A stretch of 64,000 bases of DNA from DAMCZI01 sp032095175 (lineage in GTDB: Bacteria > Bacillota > Clostridia > Clostridiales > Caloramatoraceae), in contig DAMCZI010000009.1 in assembly GCA_032095175.1 (NCBI GenBank), forward strand, positions 61,538 through 125,537. Direction: 5' to 3'. Shown here in pieces: positions 52,930-61,027 of this stretch. The translations under genes and the position numbers were made by a program. Below the pieces are notes generated by a model. It made no database searches and had not been told where the DNA came from. It saw nothing but the letters and a program-made list of their open reading frames with translations. Positions within the stretch are counted from its first letter, which is position 1. Each line of letters opens with the position of its first letter.

Positions 52930-53015
52930 AAAACCACCAACATCTACTTTTTTATAGATTATTGCCCTCTTTATCTCATAATATTCATGGAAATAAAAAG
53001 TGTTACAAGGTGACG

Positions 53016-53072
53016 AGGTAACAGGCACTTGAGTTTTGAGTTATTTAATCAAAACTCAAGTGCCTGTCACCT
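53016..53072. repeat. A-type palindromic repeat, copy 15 (shortened)
   Basis: AGGTAACAGGCACTTGAG to CTCAAGTGCCTGTCACCT, but the centre is reduced to ATTTAATC, deleting most of one inner arm. An extra right-arm fragment (AACTCAAGTACCTGTTTCCT) follows at 53080-53099. Confidence 0.88.
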
Positions 53073-53149
53073 ATCTTAAAACTCAAGTACCTGTTTCCTT
53101 TGTTATAAAGTTCCGGGTTTTTGGTAAATATAATAACTGAGGTGATAGG

Positions 53150-54277
53150 ATGAGTATCAGATATCTTCCTGCAAGACATATTGAAGCTTCAAAGGAAAAA
53201 ATTCTTTCAATAGTTGATTTTCTATATAAGAACCCTGAAACATCCTTTAATGAGCACAAGGCATCAGATTTTTTAACTTCAATGTTAAAGGAAGAGGGTT
53301 TTAGCGTTGAAAGGGATATCTATGACATAAAGAACTCTTTTAAAGCAGTTTATGGTTCAAAATCCCCGACCATTGCCTATATATGCGAATATGATGCTCT
53401 ACCTGGTATCGGACATGGTTCCGGTCATAATATAGCCTCAGCTATGAATATAGGGGCTGCGTTGGGGCTTAAGGGAGTTATTGATGATATAGGTGGAAGG
53501 GTAATGGTTTTGGGATGTCCCAGTGAAGAAAGAATACCTACAAAGATTGATATGTTGAATAAAGGAGCCTTCAAGGATGTTGATGCAGTTATATGTGGTC
53601 ACCCCTGGGATAAAACCTGCGAAAGCGGCTCTTCCCTTGGAATGGCTGTTATTAGGATTGAATTTAAGGGGCATGAGGCACATACATCAATAAACTTCAA
53701 GGAAGGTGTAAATGCTCTTTCTCCCTGCATAACTCTTTTTAATCTTATTGAAACCCTAAGAGCCAGATATGCAGTGGATTCATTTATAAATGGAATAATA
53801 AGCCATGGGGGTAAGCTTATAAATCTAATACCAGGCGAAGCTGAATGTATGTTTATGATAAAATCGATTAACTCCAATAAAGTTGATGAGATAATTGACT
53901 CCCTAATACATTGTGCAGAATTCTCATGTAAAATTCATAACTGCAGTATGGAATATTCCTACCCAGAACCAAAATATCTACCATTAAAAACCCATGAAGA
54001 GCTTTCTAAAATTATGTCTCATAATCTTAAGGAAAATGGTATCATAGACATACACGGTCCAATTACAATACCTGAAGCCCTTGATATAGGGAACATAAGC
54101 CACAAGCTTCCAACTGCCGCGCCCTATGTGGGCATATGCTCCGAAGGGGTAAGATATTATACCAGTGAATTCAACCAGTGTACAATTGGAGATTATGCAA
54201 AGGATAGAATGTTAAAGGGAGCATGCGCCCTTGCTCTAACAGGAATGGATATAATACAAAAACCTGATATATTATAA
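53150..54277 (+). CDS. M20 family amidohydrolase/peptidase, variant metal site
   Basis: A 375-residue protein of the M20D/ACY1L2 type (amidohydrolase, p-aminobenzoyl-glutamate hydrolase-like). Landmarks are YICEYDALPGIGHGSGHN (metal-binding segment), GCPSEER (Glu region), CGHPWDKT, and the dimerisation domain starting FKGHEAHTS. In relatives the metal segment is usually GH(A/G)CGH; here Cys is Ser. TEFN-like residues near the end (EGVRYYTSEFNQ) replace the usual last His motif. It may thus use a different metal set or be inactive. AGGTGATAGG precedes the ATG. Confidence 0.85.
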   Translation: MSIRYLPARHIEASKEKILSIVDFLYKNPETSFNEHKASDFLTSMLKEEGFSVERDIYDIKNSFKAVYGSKSPTIAYICEYDALPGIGHGSGHNIASAMNIGAALGLKGVIDDIGGRVMVLGCPSEERIPTKIDMLNKGAFKDVDAVICGHPWDKTCESGSSLGMAVIRIEFKGHEAHTSINFKEGVNALSPCITLFNLIETLRARYAVDSFINGIISHGGKLINLIPGEAECMFMIKSINSNKVDEIIDSLIHCAEFSCKIHNCSMEYSYPEPKYLPLKTHEELSKIMSHNLKENGIIDIHGPITIPEALDIGNISHKLPTAAPYVGICSEGVRYYTSEFNQCTIGDYAKDRMLKGACALALTGMDIIQKPDIL

Positions 54278-54280
54278 GAA

Positions 54281-54369
54281 AAGTGCCATGCACGTGACAA
54301 GTGGCAAGTTAGATAACACTGGAATATCTCAGTGCTATCTAACTTGCCACTTGCCACGTGCATGGCACT
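54281..54369. repeat. B-type palindromic repeat, copy 5
   Basis: AAGTGCCATGCACGTGACAA to its complement. CATGCACGTG replaces CTGTCACATG on both sides and GTTAGATA/TATCTAAC replaces GTTGGATA/TATCCAAC, both paired changes. It lies between convergent genes and probably ends both. Confidence 0.9.
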
Positions 54370-54377
54370 AACCGCAC

Positions 54378-54884
54378 TTATGCTGCGCTTCTTCTCAGCA
54401 TAAGCATATTAAGCTTTTTTATAAGTTCCTGACTCGGTTCAAAATAGAACCTACAGAGCTTTCCATTTCTTTTAAATGTACAGTAGTAAACTTCTTTCTT
54501 TCTTCCTGAGCAGATGAAATTATACTCTTCATCAACCCTATCCAACCTTTTATCTGAAAGGACTTTTTCTATCTTGGATATATACTTTGCATTAAGGCTT
54601 AAAACAACCTTCCTCTTTTCTCCATTAAACCTCTCAATTATAAGTTCATTGTCTATTATACCGTATCTATATCTTTTTCTTGATTTTAAATTTAGTATAA
54701 ATGCTGCTGTAAGGGAAAGAGGTATAATTACGTAACTTACATAGGCAAGTTCTTCTATTAACCTTCTATAACTGCTTAATAAAAAGAAAGTGTTTGCTGT
54801 TATTAGTACAAGTATTATTAATAGGATTGGCTTAATATTTCTTTGGTATTTGTATTCTACAACTTCTTTATAAAGTATTCCCAT
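54378..54884 (-). CDS. Membrane protein with two N-terminal helices, unknown function
   Basis: About 168 residues. Two membrane helices (about 20-40 and 48-66) are followed by a cytoplasmic beta-rich domain (YRYGIIDNELIIERFNGEKR) resembling YcxB-like or PH-like domains. It ends in an amphipathic helix (ELIKKLNMLMLRR). No catalytic motif. The ATG at 54884 has AAAGGTGG upstream. Single gene facing the M20 gene. Confidence 0.7.
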   Translation of the reverse strand: MGILYKEVVEYKYQRNIKPILLIILVLITANTFFLLSSYRRLIEELAYVSYVIIPLSLTAAFILNLKSRKRYRYGIIDNELIIERFNGEKRKVVLSLNAKYISKIEKVLSDKRLDRVDEEYNFICSGRKKEVYYCTFKRNGKLCRFYFEPSQELIKKLNMLMLRRSAA

Positions 54885-54893
54885 ATAAACCAC

Positions 54894-55252
54894 CTTTGCT
54901 TGCTATATTTCAGACAAAGACTATTATACATCCACCATCAAATAAAGACGAATATTAAATTATCGTTAATTTTCATTAAAAATGTTAAATAATTGTTTTA
55001 ATTCTGTTTATATCTCTGAATCTCATCCGCAATATGCCGGTCTTCGTTTTGTTCCACTTTGCGACGTATTTGCAAGTCCATCTATGCAAAATTCAATTAT
55101 TAGAAAATATAGGTAACTTCTTCCCTGATCCTACTGAGTTCCTTATTTATAATATTATTTATTTGCAAAAAATATTTTCTTTTTTGTTAGAGGAATTATC
55201 CTGATTCAGTAGAATAATTTATGATTATACATACATTATTGGAGGTAAAAAA
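54894..55252. other. Intergenic region with a short GC-richer patch
   Basis: Mostly AT-rich upstream sequence of the M1 peptidase gene. At 54998-55081 (minus) a GC-richer patch encodes a 27-residue charged frame (VEQNEDRHIADEIQRYKQN) without ribosome binding site. It looks like the leftover 3' end of a lost gene. Confidence 0.4.
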
Positions 55253-56728
55253 ATGAAGCAGAAATTCATCTCTATAATTCTTATTCTATTACTATTTATA
55301 TCTGGTTGCTCCCAAAAAACAAACCTGCCTAGTAAGAAGCCGACAGCAGTTATAAGGGAAAAAAACCTCTATAATATATCTGTTGAATTGGACTCAGCTA
55401 AAAAGATATTAAAAGGACGAGAACACATAGTTTATGTTAATAACGAAAGCATTAATTTAAATAATATATACCTTCATATATATCCTAATGCATATAAAAA
55501 GCTTGAGACGATACCAGTCCCCCCTGAGGATTACAGCAGTGCATTTTTATCTAATTTTAAACCTGGATATATAGACATAATTGATATATCAGCTAGTGAT
55601 GAAAATTTAAAATACTCAATAGAGGGAAAGGACAAAACTATACTAAATGTTTCATTAAACTTACCATTAAAACCGAAAGAAAATATTGATATATATCTGG
55701 AATTTAGTATTACACTTCCTGAAATAATGGATAGGCTTGGATATGCTGAAGGAACCTTTAACTTTGGAAACTGGTATCCCATCGCAGCTGTGTATGATAA
55801 TTCCGGCTGGAATCTTGATCCGTATTATTCAATGGGAGATCCTTTCTACAGTGATGTTTCCGACTATTTAGTAAAGATTACAGTACCAAGAGACTACAAA
55901 GTGGCTTCAACCGGTGAAATGATTAGTGAGACAGCAATACCTAAAAAGAAGGTATATATCTTTAAGGAAAACTCTGTTAGAGATTTTGCATGGGTAGCAA
56001 GTAATGGGTTTGAAATTGATACAAAAAATGTAGATGGTGTAATAGTTAAATCCTATAGTATCAACAGCCCCAAATATAAGAGGGATGCTGCAATGGCTGC
56101 AGCAGAAAACTCAATAAAGATATTTAATAAGGCCTTTGGAAAATATCCCTACAAAACATATTCAGTAGCTGCAACAAATTTCATATCAGGAATGGAGTAT
56201 CCAGGAATAGTATTCATTAATAAAGAGTATTATTCAAAAAATGGTGATGATTTTTATCTTGATGTGACAATAGCCCACGAAACAGCTCATCAATGGTGGT
56301 ATGGGGTTGTTGGAAATGATGAGGTTGAAGAAGCATGGGTTGATGAAAGTCTCACCTCCTACTCCGAGGTTGTATACTATGAGAAACTCTTAGGCGTTGG
56401 ACGTGGACAGGAGTACTTTGAAAACGAATTTTCCAGGGTATATAATTCATATAAAGGCAGTTTCTCAAATGGGGAAACGATTTTGAGGCCTGTATACGAT
56501 TTTAAAACCTCCAATGATTACGCATTGCTTGTATATTATAAAGGAGCAGTTATGCTCAATGAGTTGAGAAATAAGGTTGGTGATGAAGCCTTTTATAATA
56601 TAATGAAAACATATTACGAAGGCTACAAGTTTAAAAATGCAACCACACAGGATTTTATACATGTTGTAGAAAATGTTACAGAAAAAGATTGGGATTCCTT
56701 TTTCAATAAATGGCTTCTGGAAAAATAA
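55253..56728 (+). CDS. M1-family zinc metallopeptidase lipoprotein
   Basis: A 491-residue protein with a lipoprotein signal (MKQKFISIILILLLFISGC; lipobox ISGC). A beta-sheet N-domain precedes a gluzincin catalytic domain: exopeptidase-type GMEYPGIVF (in place of GxMEN) and the zinc site HETAHQWWYGVVGNDEVEE with the third ligand Glu in WVDESLTSYSE. It is shorter than full aminopeptidase N, as in bacterial M1-like lipoproteins. It probably trims peptides at the cell surface, perhaps those made by the giant protease. GGAGG precedes the ATG. Confidence 0.93.
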   Translation: MKQKFISIILILLLFISGCSQKTNLPSKKPTAVIREKNLYNISVELDSAKKILKGREHIVYVNNESINLNNIYLHIYPNAYKKLETIPVPPEDYSSAFLSNFKPGYIDIIDISASDENLKYSIEGKDKTILNVSLNLPLKPKENIDIYLEFSITLPEIMDRLGYAEGTFNFGNWYPIAAVYDNSGWNLDPYYSMGDPFYSDVSDYLVKITVPRDYKVASTGEMISETAIPKKKVYIFKENSVRDFAWVASNGFEIDTKNVDGVIVKSYSINSPKYKRDAAMAAAENSIKIFNKAFGKYPYKTYSVAATNFISGMEYPGIVFINKEYYSKNGDDFYLDVTIAHETAHQWWYGVVGNDEVEEAWVDESLTSYSEVVYYEKLLGVGRGQEYFENEFSRVYNSYKGSFSNGETILRPVYDFKTSNDYALLVYYKGAVMLNELRNKVGDEAFYNIMKTYYEGYKFKNATTQDFIHVVENVTEKDWDSFFNKWLLEK

Positions 56729-56733
56729 AAAAT

Positions 56734-56768
56734 ATATGTGATATGATGCTAAGCACCATATCACATAT
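56734..56768. terminator. Bidirectional terminator
   Basis: ATATGTGATATGATGCTAAG pairs with its complement (ATATGTGATATGGTGCTTAG read from the other strand) between convergent genes at 56728 and 56776; A-rich on one side and U-containing on the other. Confidence 0.75.
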
Positions 56769-56775
56769 CATCTTG

Positions 56776-57273
56776 TCATCTTTGTAATTTCACACTTTTG
56801 TATGTTATTCCCAAAAGGATAACTGTGCATATTGTAATGGCTATTGAAATCATCACTCTTCTTCTATTTACAGGATTTGGAGTAGGTATACCCTTTTCCA
56901 CTATTTTTACAGATTGGGCATGGATATCCATGTCTCCACCATGCTCACTGCATGCCCTGTTAAATATTCCAGTTACCTCAACAACATCTCCAACATTATG
57001 ATAGTCTCCAAACACGCCAACTTGAGCTGCTTCATTATCCTTCATCCATATACCCATAGGAAGTGTCCCATCATTTATATTTACCCAGGAGTGAGTTCCT
57101 CTTTTCATTGCTTCTCCAATTGCTTCTCCCCTAACTTTAACCACCTTTTCATCATAAAGCTTTGCGTTCTCAACAAGCTGATTAAAAGTCATCCTATCAT
57201 CAGCACTGGCTGTAATAGCAAAGAACAAAAACATTGTTATAAATAACATTATTATTTTGAATATCTTAGACAT
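56776..57273 (-). CDS. Exported OB-fold protein with C-terminal membrane anchor
   Basis: A 165-residue protein with a signal peptide (ending near ITASADD), an OB-like beta-barrel (about 28-125; VVKVRGEAIGEAMKRGTHSW, VGDVVEVTGIFNRACSEHGG) and a C-terminal membrane helix (MISIAITICTVILLGITY). It resembles small extracytoplasmic nucleic-acid-binding-fold proteins of clostridial Trk clusters, but the function is unknown. Its start lies inside the end of trkH (22-nt overlap), so it belongs to the Trk operon. Confidence 0.78.
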   Translation of the reverse strand: MSKIFKIIMLFITMFLFFAITASADDRMTFNQLVENAKLYDEKVVKVRGEAIGEAMKRGTHSWVNINDGTLPMGIWMKDNEAAQVGVFGDYHNVGDVVEVTGIFNRACSEHGGDMDIHAQSVKIVEKGIPTPNPVNRRRVMISIAITICTVILLGITYKSVKLQR

Positions 57274-58784
57274 ATCTTTTTAATACCTCCAGCAATAAAG
57301 CCAATCAATGCAAATATAGACATAAATTCAAGCCTTCCTAAATACATGGCTATTATATAATATATTTTAAGGGCCGCAGGAGCTGAAGGCGATGTAACTC
57401 CTATTGAAAGCCCTACATTCCCTGTTGCAGATGCAGCTTCAAATGCAGAACTTGAGAAGGAATATCCATAATATACTCCCATTGCCGTACCTATCGAAAA
57501 CAATATAATATAGCAGATTATAATCAGTGCTGCACTCTTTACCATTCCATCTTCTAAGATATTATCCTTAATATAATGGAACTTAAACACACTTACCCTT
57601 CTCTCAGACATTAAAAGCTTTTTAATGTCTGCAATCAATCCCTTAAAGACTAATCCTACCCTTAATCCCTTAAATCCTCCTGCAGTTGAACATGCCGAAC
57701 CACCAATAAGCATTGCAATAACCATAATTATTACCGCAAAATCTCCCCATTCAAGGGCAAACTGCCTTGCATATACAGTAGCAAAACCTGTAGTCGTATG
57801 AGCAGAAAGCAGATTGTAAACTCCTTTTCTAAAAAGTGCCATGGCATTTGGGTATACATTTAGTTTTGATAATCCTAAAACTACAAAAAAGGATGTAAGT
57901 GTAGCAGTTATAAAAAAGCTTTGTGTTTCAATATTTTTAAATATCTCTTTTTTATTCCCCTGCCATATTGCATAATGAAGTCCAAAGTTAAAAGAGCCAA
58001 CTATAAAGAAAATTATTGTAACAATCTCATAGGAAAAGCTGTGGTAGTAAAGGATGTTCTGCGACATCGGAGCAAATCCTCCTGTACTCCACGCTGACAT
58101 AAATATAAAAAGTCCATGAAAAAAAGCCGACATTGGCTTCAATCCAATAAGGATACCATTTATCCAAAGTATTAATGTTCCGATTGCAAGATATATCATA
58201 CTTATTTGCCATATTATCCTTGCAGTTCCCTTAACGTTTGGAACAAGCTCAATATCCTTTCCTTCTCCTACATACATCTTATAAGCTCCTGCTGTATCCC
58301 TCAAAAGAAAACATAGTGCAAGCACCACCATTCCCTGTCCTCCAACAAAGGTTATAATATGTCTCCACATATTCATCCCAAGCGCTAAATGTTCAAGATC
58401 CTGAGTAAGAACAAGTCCTGTTGTTGTAAAACCACTCATTACATCAAATATTGCATCAAGATAGGAGCCAACATGTCCGCTCAGTTTATATGGTATTGCT
58501 GATAAAAACATAAGCAAAAACCATGATAGAGATGCTACTATAAGCCCATGCTTCCACTCAACCTTTACTTTACCAACTGCACATTTTCCAAAAAGGATTA
58601 ATATCATTCCTATTCCTGCTGAAATATTAACGCTTATTATAAAATCAAAAACAGTATTCCATTCCTTAAACACTGTTGAAGTTATTATGGGAAGTAGCAT
58701 AAGTGCTGCTGTCCATAGTATTACATATCCTGTATAATAGCTTATTATTTTAAGGTTATAAAACTCTTTCCTATTAGCTGCCAT
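57252..58784 (-). CDS. trkH: Trk/Ktr-type potassium uptake membrane subunit
   Basis: A 510-residue SKT-family channel subunit with four membrane-pore-membrane repeats. Pore-loop signatures are visible: DVMSGFTTTGLVL (first), FMSAWSTGGFAPM (second), LSAHTTTGFATVY (third) and SATGNVGLSIG (fourth). It takes up potassium under the control of the TrkA-type gating subunits encoded upstream. A small 33-residue gene sits 4 nt before it. TGAGGTGATTTT precedes the ATG. Confidence 0.94.
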   Translation of the reverse strand: MAANRKEFYNLKIISYYTGYVILWTAALMLLPIITSTVFKEWNTVFDFIISVNISAGIGMILILFGKCAVGKVKVEWKHGLIVASLSWFLLMFLSAIPYKLSGHVGSYLDAIFDVMSGFTTTGLVLTQDLEHLALGMNMWRHIITFVGGQGMVVLALCFLLRDTAGAYKMYVGEGKDIELVPNVKGTARIIWQISMIYLAIGTLILWINGILIGLKPMSAFFHGLFIFMSAWSTGGFAPMSQNILYYHSFSYEIVTIIFFIVGSFNFGLHYAIWQGNKKEIFKNIETQSFFITATLTSFFVVLGLSKLNVYPNAMALFRKGVYNLLSAHTTTGFATVYARQFALEWGDFAVIIMVIAMLIGGSACSTAGGFKGLRVGLVFKGLIADIKKLLMSERRVSVFKFHYIKDNILEDGMVKSAALIIICYIILFSIGTAMGVYYGYSFSSSAFEAASATGNVGLSIGVTSPSAPAALKIYYIIAMYLGRLEFMSIFALIGFIAGGIKKICLRYSK

Positions 58785-58788
58785 AAAA

Positions 58789-58890
58789 TCACCTCATAAT
58801 CAGGCTCATGCTAAAAAGCATAACAATGAATACAATGGTTAAGCCCATTTCCGCCATAACACCATTAATAATTTGTTTTCTATTCAACAT
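58789..58890 (-). CDS. 33-aa single-pass membrane protein in the trk operon
   Basis: A short frame between trkA and trkH: MLNRKQIINGVMAEMGLTIV followed by FIVMLFSMSLIMR, i.e. a polar start and one hydrophobic helix. AGGAG lies 8 nt before the ATG and overlaps the trkA stop. The stop codon lies inside the trkH ribosome binding site, so the three genes are tightly coupled. Its place and form recall KdpF, the small subunit of another potassium system, but there is no sequence basis for homology. Confidence 0.7.
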   Translation of the reverse strand: MLNRKQIINGVMAEMGLTIVFIVMLFSMSLIMR

Positions 58891-58894
58891 ATCA

Positions 58895-59554
58895 TCACTC
58901 TCCTAAAATGCACCTTTCCACTGCTTTCTTACTCTCAACAGCTGTCATAATCATAAGCCTGTCTCCGTCCTTTATTTCAACTCCACCCTTTGGGAATATA
59001 GCCCTGTCACCTCTTATAATAGATACAATTATACATTCAATAGGGAGATGCAATGAGCTTATAATTTTTCCACAACATGGACTACTTGGATTAACAATTC
59101 CTTCAGCCAAGACCATTTCACCTCTATCAAGGGTTTGTATAACCTTTAACCTATCCTCTGCAAGCTGCCACTCTATTAGGTTAGCAATAACCTCAGTACT
59201 GCACACAGTTTTATCAACCCCAAGACTTTTAAATATTAGCCTGTTCTTAGGATTATTTATTCTTGATATTGTTTTTTTAACATTAAAGCTGTTCTTTGCA
59301 ATCTGGCATATAACAAGATTTTCTTCATCCTTACCTGTCACAGCTGCAACCATTTCAGCATCTTCTATTCCTGCATCCTTTAATACATCAAAATCTGTAC
59401 CATCTCCACAGATTATATCTCCTTCAACCTCTGATGCAATTTTTTCACATACTTCACTGTCTCTTTCCACCAGTGTTATATCATATTTTTTATTCGTTAG
59501 GGTTTTTAAAAGATAATAACCAACTTTTCCTCCACCTACTATTATTGCTCTCAT
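58895..59554 (-). CDS. trkA: TrkA/KtrA-type NAD-binding potassium uptake regulator (second copy)
   Basis: A 219-residue RCK protein. The N-terminal Rossmann RCK-N domain (IIVGGGKVGYYLLKTLTNKK, VAAVTGKDEENLVICQIAK) is followed by an RCK-C domain (GDRAIFPKGGVEIKDGDRLM). It gates TrkH in response to nucleotides. In many Firmicutes the RCK-C domain of such proteins binds cyclic di-AMP. It starts within the stop region of the first trkA (4-nt overlap). Confidence 0.93.
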   Translation of the reverse strand: MRAIIVGGGKVGYYLLKTLTNKKYDITLVERDSEVCEKIASEVEGDIICGDGTDFDVLKDAGIEDAEMVAAVTGKDEENLVICQIAKNSFNVKKTISRINNPKNRLIFKSLGVDKTVCSTEVIANLIEWQLAEDRLKVIQTLDRGEMVLAEGIVNPSSPCCGKIISSLHLPIECIIVSIIRGDRAIFPKGGVEIKDGDRLMIMTAVESKKAVERCILGE

Positions 59555-60204
59555 ACAAACATCTCCCCAGAAAGGGCTGAAGCCAGCCTCTGTCTATTTT
59601 TTCTGCTTATAACACATATAATTTTATCCCCTATCTGCAGCCTATCCTCCACATCTATAAGTTTAAATTCGCCGCTCCTCAAAACCGAAAATATTCTACA
59701 ATCATACTCTTTTTCTATATTTTTTATATCCTTTACTTTTTCCTTCTTAACAGGTATTTCTACTATTTCCATATCGTTATCCAAAACACTAATAATTCTT
59801 GATCCTCTCTCCATAATTCTATTTTTTATCATATCAAAGCTAAGATTAATAGGATTTATTATATCAATGCCAAGCTTTTCATAAATGAATTCTTTGTTTG
59901 GCTCACATATCCTGGCCATTACCTTTGGAACATTGAAAATATCCCTCGCAATCTGTGATGCCATTATATTTGTATTATCATCATTAGTAACTCCAAGAAA
60001 CATATCAGCTCTATCTATTCCTGCTTCGAGCAATATATCATTATCAAATTCTACTCCCCTTATTCTAATTCCATTAAATCCTGTTCCAAGTTTCTTAAGA
60101 TTATCACTATTATTATCAATTATTACTACATCATTTCCTTCTCGGGATAGTTCTCTTGCAATGGTGCTTCCAAGCCTTCCGCACCCGATTATTACTATAT
60201 ACAT
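59551..60204 (-). CDS. trkA: TrkA/KtrA-type NAD-binding potassium uptake regulator (first copy)
   Basis: A 217-residue RCK protein with IIGCGRLGSTIARELSREGN at the N-terminus (GxGxxG), DMFLGVTNDDNTNIMASQIA, and a C-terminal RCK-C domain (KLIDVEDRLQIGDKIICVIS). It is about 30% like its neighbour by eye, so the two may form a heteromeric gating ring, as single-domain TrkA/CeoB-CeoC pairs do. It begins the operon proper; the transglutaminase-like gene lies 30 nt upstream. Confidence 0.93.
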   Translation of the reverse strand: MYIVIIGCGRLGSTIARELSREGNDVVIIDNNSDNLKKLGTGFNGIRIRGVEFDNDILLEAGIDRADMFLGVTNDDNTNIMASQIARDIFNVPKVMARICEPNKEFIYEKLGIDIINPINLSFDMIKNRIMERGSRIISVLDNDMEIVEIPVKKEKVKDIKNIEKEYDCRIFSVLRSGEFKLIDVEDRLQIGDKIICVISRKNRQRLASALSGEMFV

Positions 60205-60234
60205 AAATCTTCACTCCTACCTCGTAATTAAACA

Positions 60235-60783
60235 CTACATAGCTGCATGGCCCATTCTAGAGCCATAGAAATCAAAAGCCTCCTCATCCTTACTTTCAAG
60301 CATTTTCTCTATAACATTAAAAAGTTCCTTGCCATCAATTGTGCAATAATATGAAAAATCATAATCCTTGTTGTTTCCTTTGTATACTATCCCTGCTGCC
60401 CTCATGAATTCATTATCAAAACTTGCATCAAGAATTATAGTTCTTCCAAAATAATCAACCTCAACATAGTACCATGGTATCTCTTTGCTGTACCTGCATA
60501 TAAGCCTCTTTGTATTATCCATTACCACTGCACACCTTATATTGCATTTATAGTCTGCTGCCTTTAAAAGGGTGTAAAGTAATATATTTTTATCTATATT
60601 ATTTCCTCTACCCATAACTAATGTTTCAGAGGCTTTCTGCATTGGCGCAAGCTTGTTGTAGTAAACCGAATTTTTAACATCAAAAAATATCTTTTTAATC
60701 TTTTCTACTCCATAAACCCCATCATATCGATTCATCTGATTTATTATTGTATCATGATCTAAATCACAATAAGATATAAGCAT
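60235..60783 (-). CDS. Transglutaminase-like fold protein, catalytic residues apparently lost
   Basis: A 182-residue protein. GNNIDKNILLYTLLKAADYK, followed by RCAVV and WYYVEVDYFGRTIILDAS, follows the Cys...His...Asp pattern of transglutaminase/protease-like domains. The Cys position, however, is Asn/Ile (normally GxCxxxA) and the His before W(V/Y)EV is missing (PWYYVEV); only Asp in LDAS remains. It is thus probably a non-enzymatic member. Position upstream of the trk genes in the same direction suggests cotranscription. AGGAGG precedes the ATG. Confidence 0.65.
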   Translation of the reverse strand: MLISYCDLDHDTIINQMNRYDGVYGVEKIKKIFFDVKNSVYYNKLAPMQKASETLVMGRGNNIDKNILLYTLLKAADYKCNIRCAVVMDNTKRLICRYSKEIPWYYVEVDYFGRTIILDASFDNEFMRAAGIVYKGNNKDYDFSYYCTIDGKELFNVIEKMLESKDEEAFDFYGSRMGHAAM

Positions 60784-60827
60784 AATAATCCTCCTTAAGA
60801 CCTAGTAAATATTTTTATAGGATACAT

Positions 60828-60901
60828 GGAAATAAGTTATGAGTTATAAAAGCATTCTAATAGCATAGAAATGTTAATATAAACAACTCATAACTTATTC
60901 C
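60828..60901. repeat. A-like palindrome lacking the outer arms, copy 16
   Basis: GGAATAAGTTATGAGTTGTT (minus strand) and GGAAATAAGTTATGAGTTAT (plus strand) show that the arms are complementary. They match the inner A-type arms with the TATGAG variant, but GACAGGCACTTGAG is replaced by GGAAATAAG. Confidence 0.6.
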
Positions 60902-60910
60902 ACTCAACCT

Positions 60911-61027
60911 ATATATAAATCGTAAAATTCTTTACATTTTGTTTTTTTAAACAACCCTGCTAAATTGGTTCGACTCTAGGATGTTTAAAAAGACAGAATG
61001 TAATAGAATTTTTGATTTGTATATAGG
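60911..61027. repeat. C-type repeat, copy 2
   Basis: AAAATTCTTTACATTTTGTT, a centre CCCTGCTAAATTGGTTCGAC and AGACAGAATGTAATAGAATT. It is copy 1 in the opposite orientation with about one change in eight. Confidence 0.88.

Noticed and set aside
4196..53072. A-type repeats as a dispersed CRISPR
   Set aside because: Spacing is irregular (hundreds to thousands of nt), each copy is itself a long palindrome, and genes lie between them. There are no cas genes.
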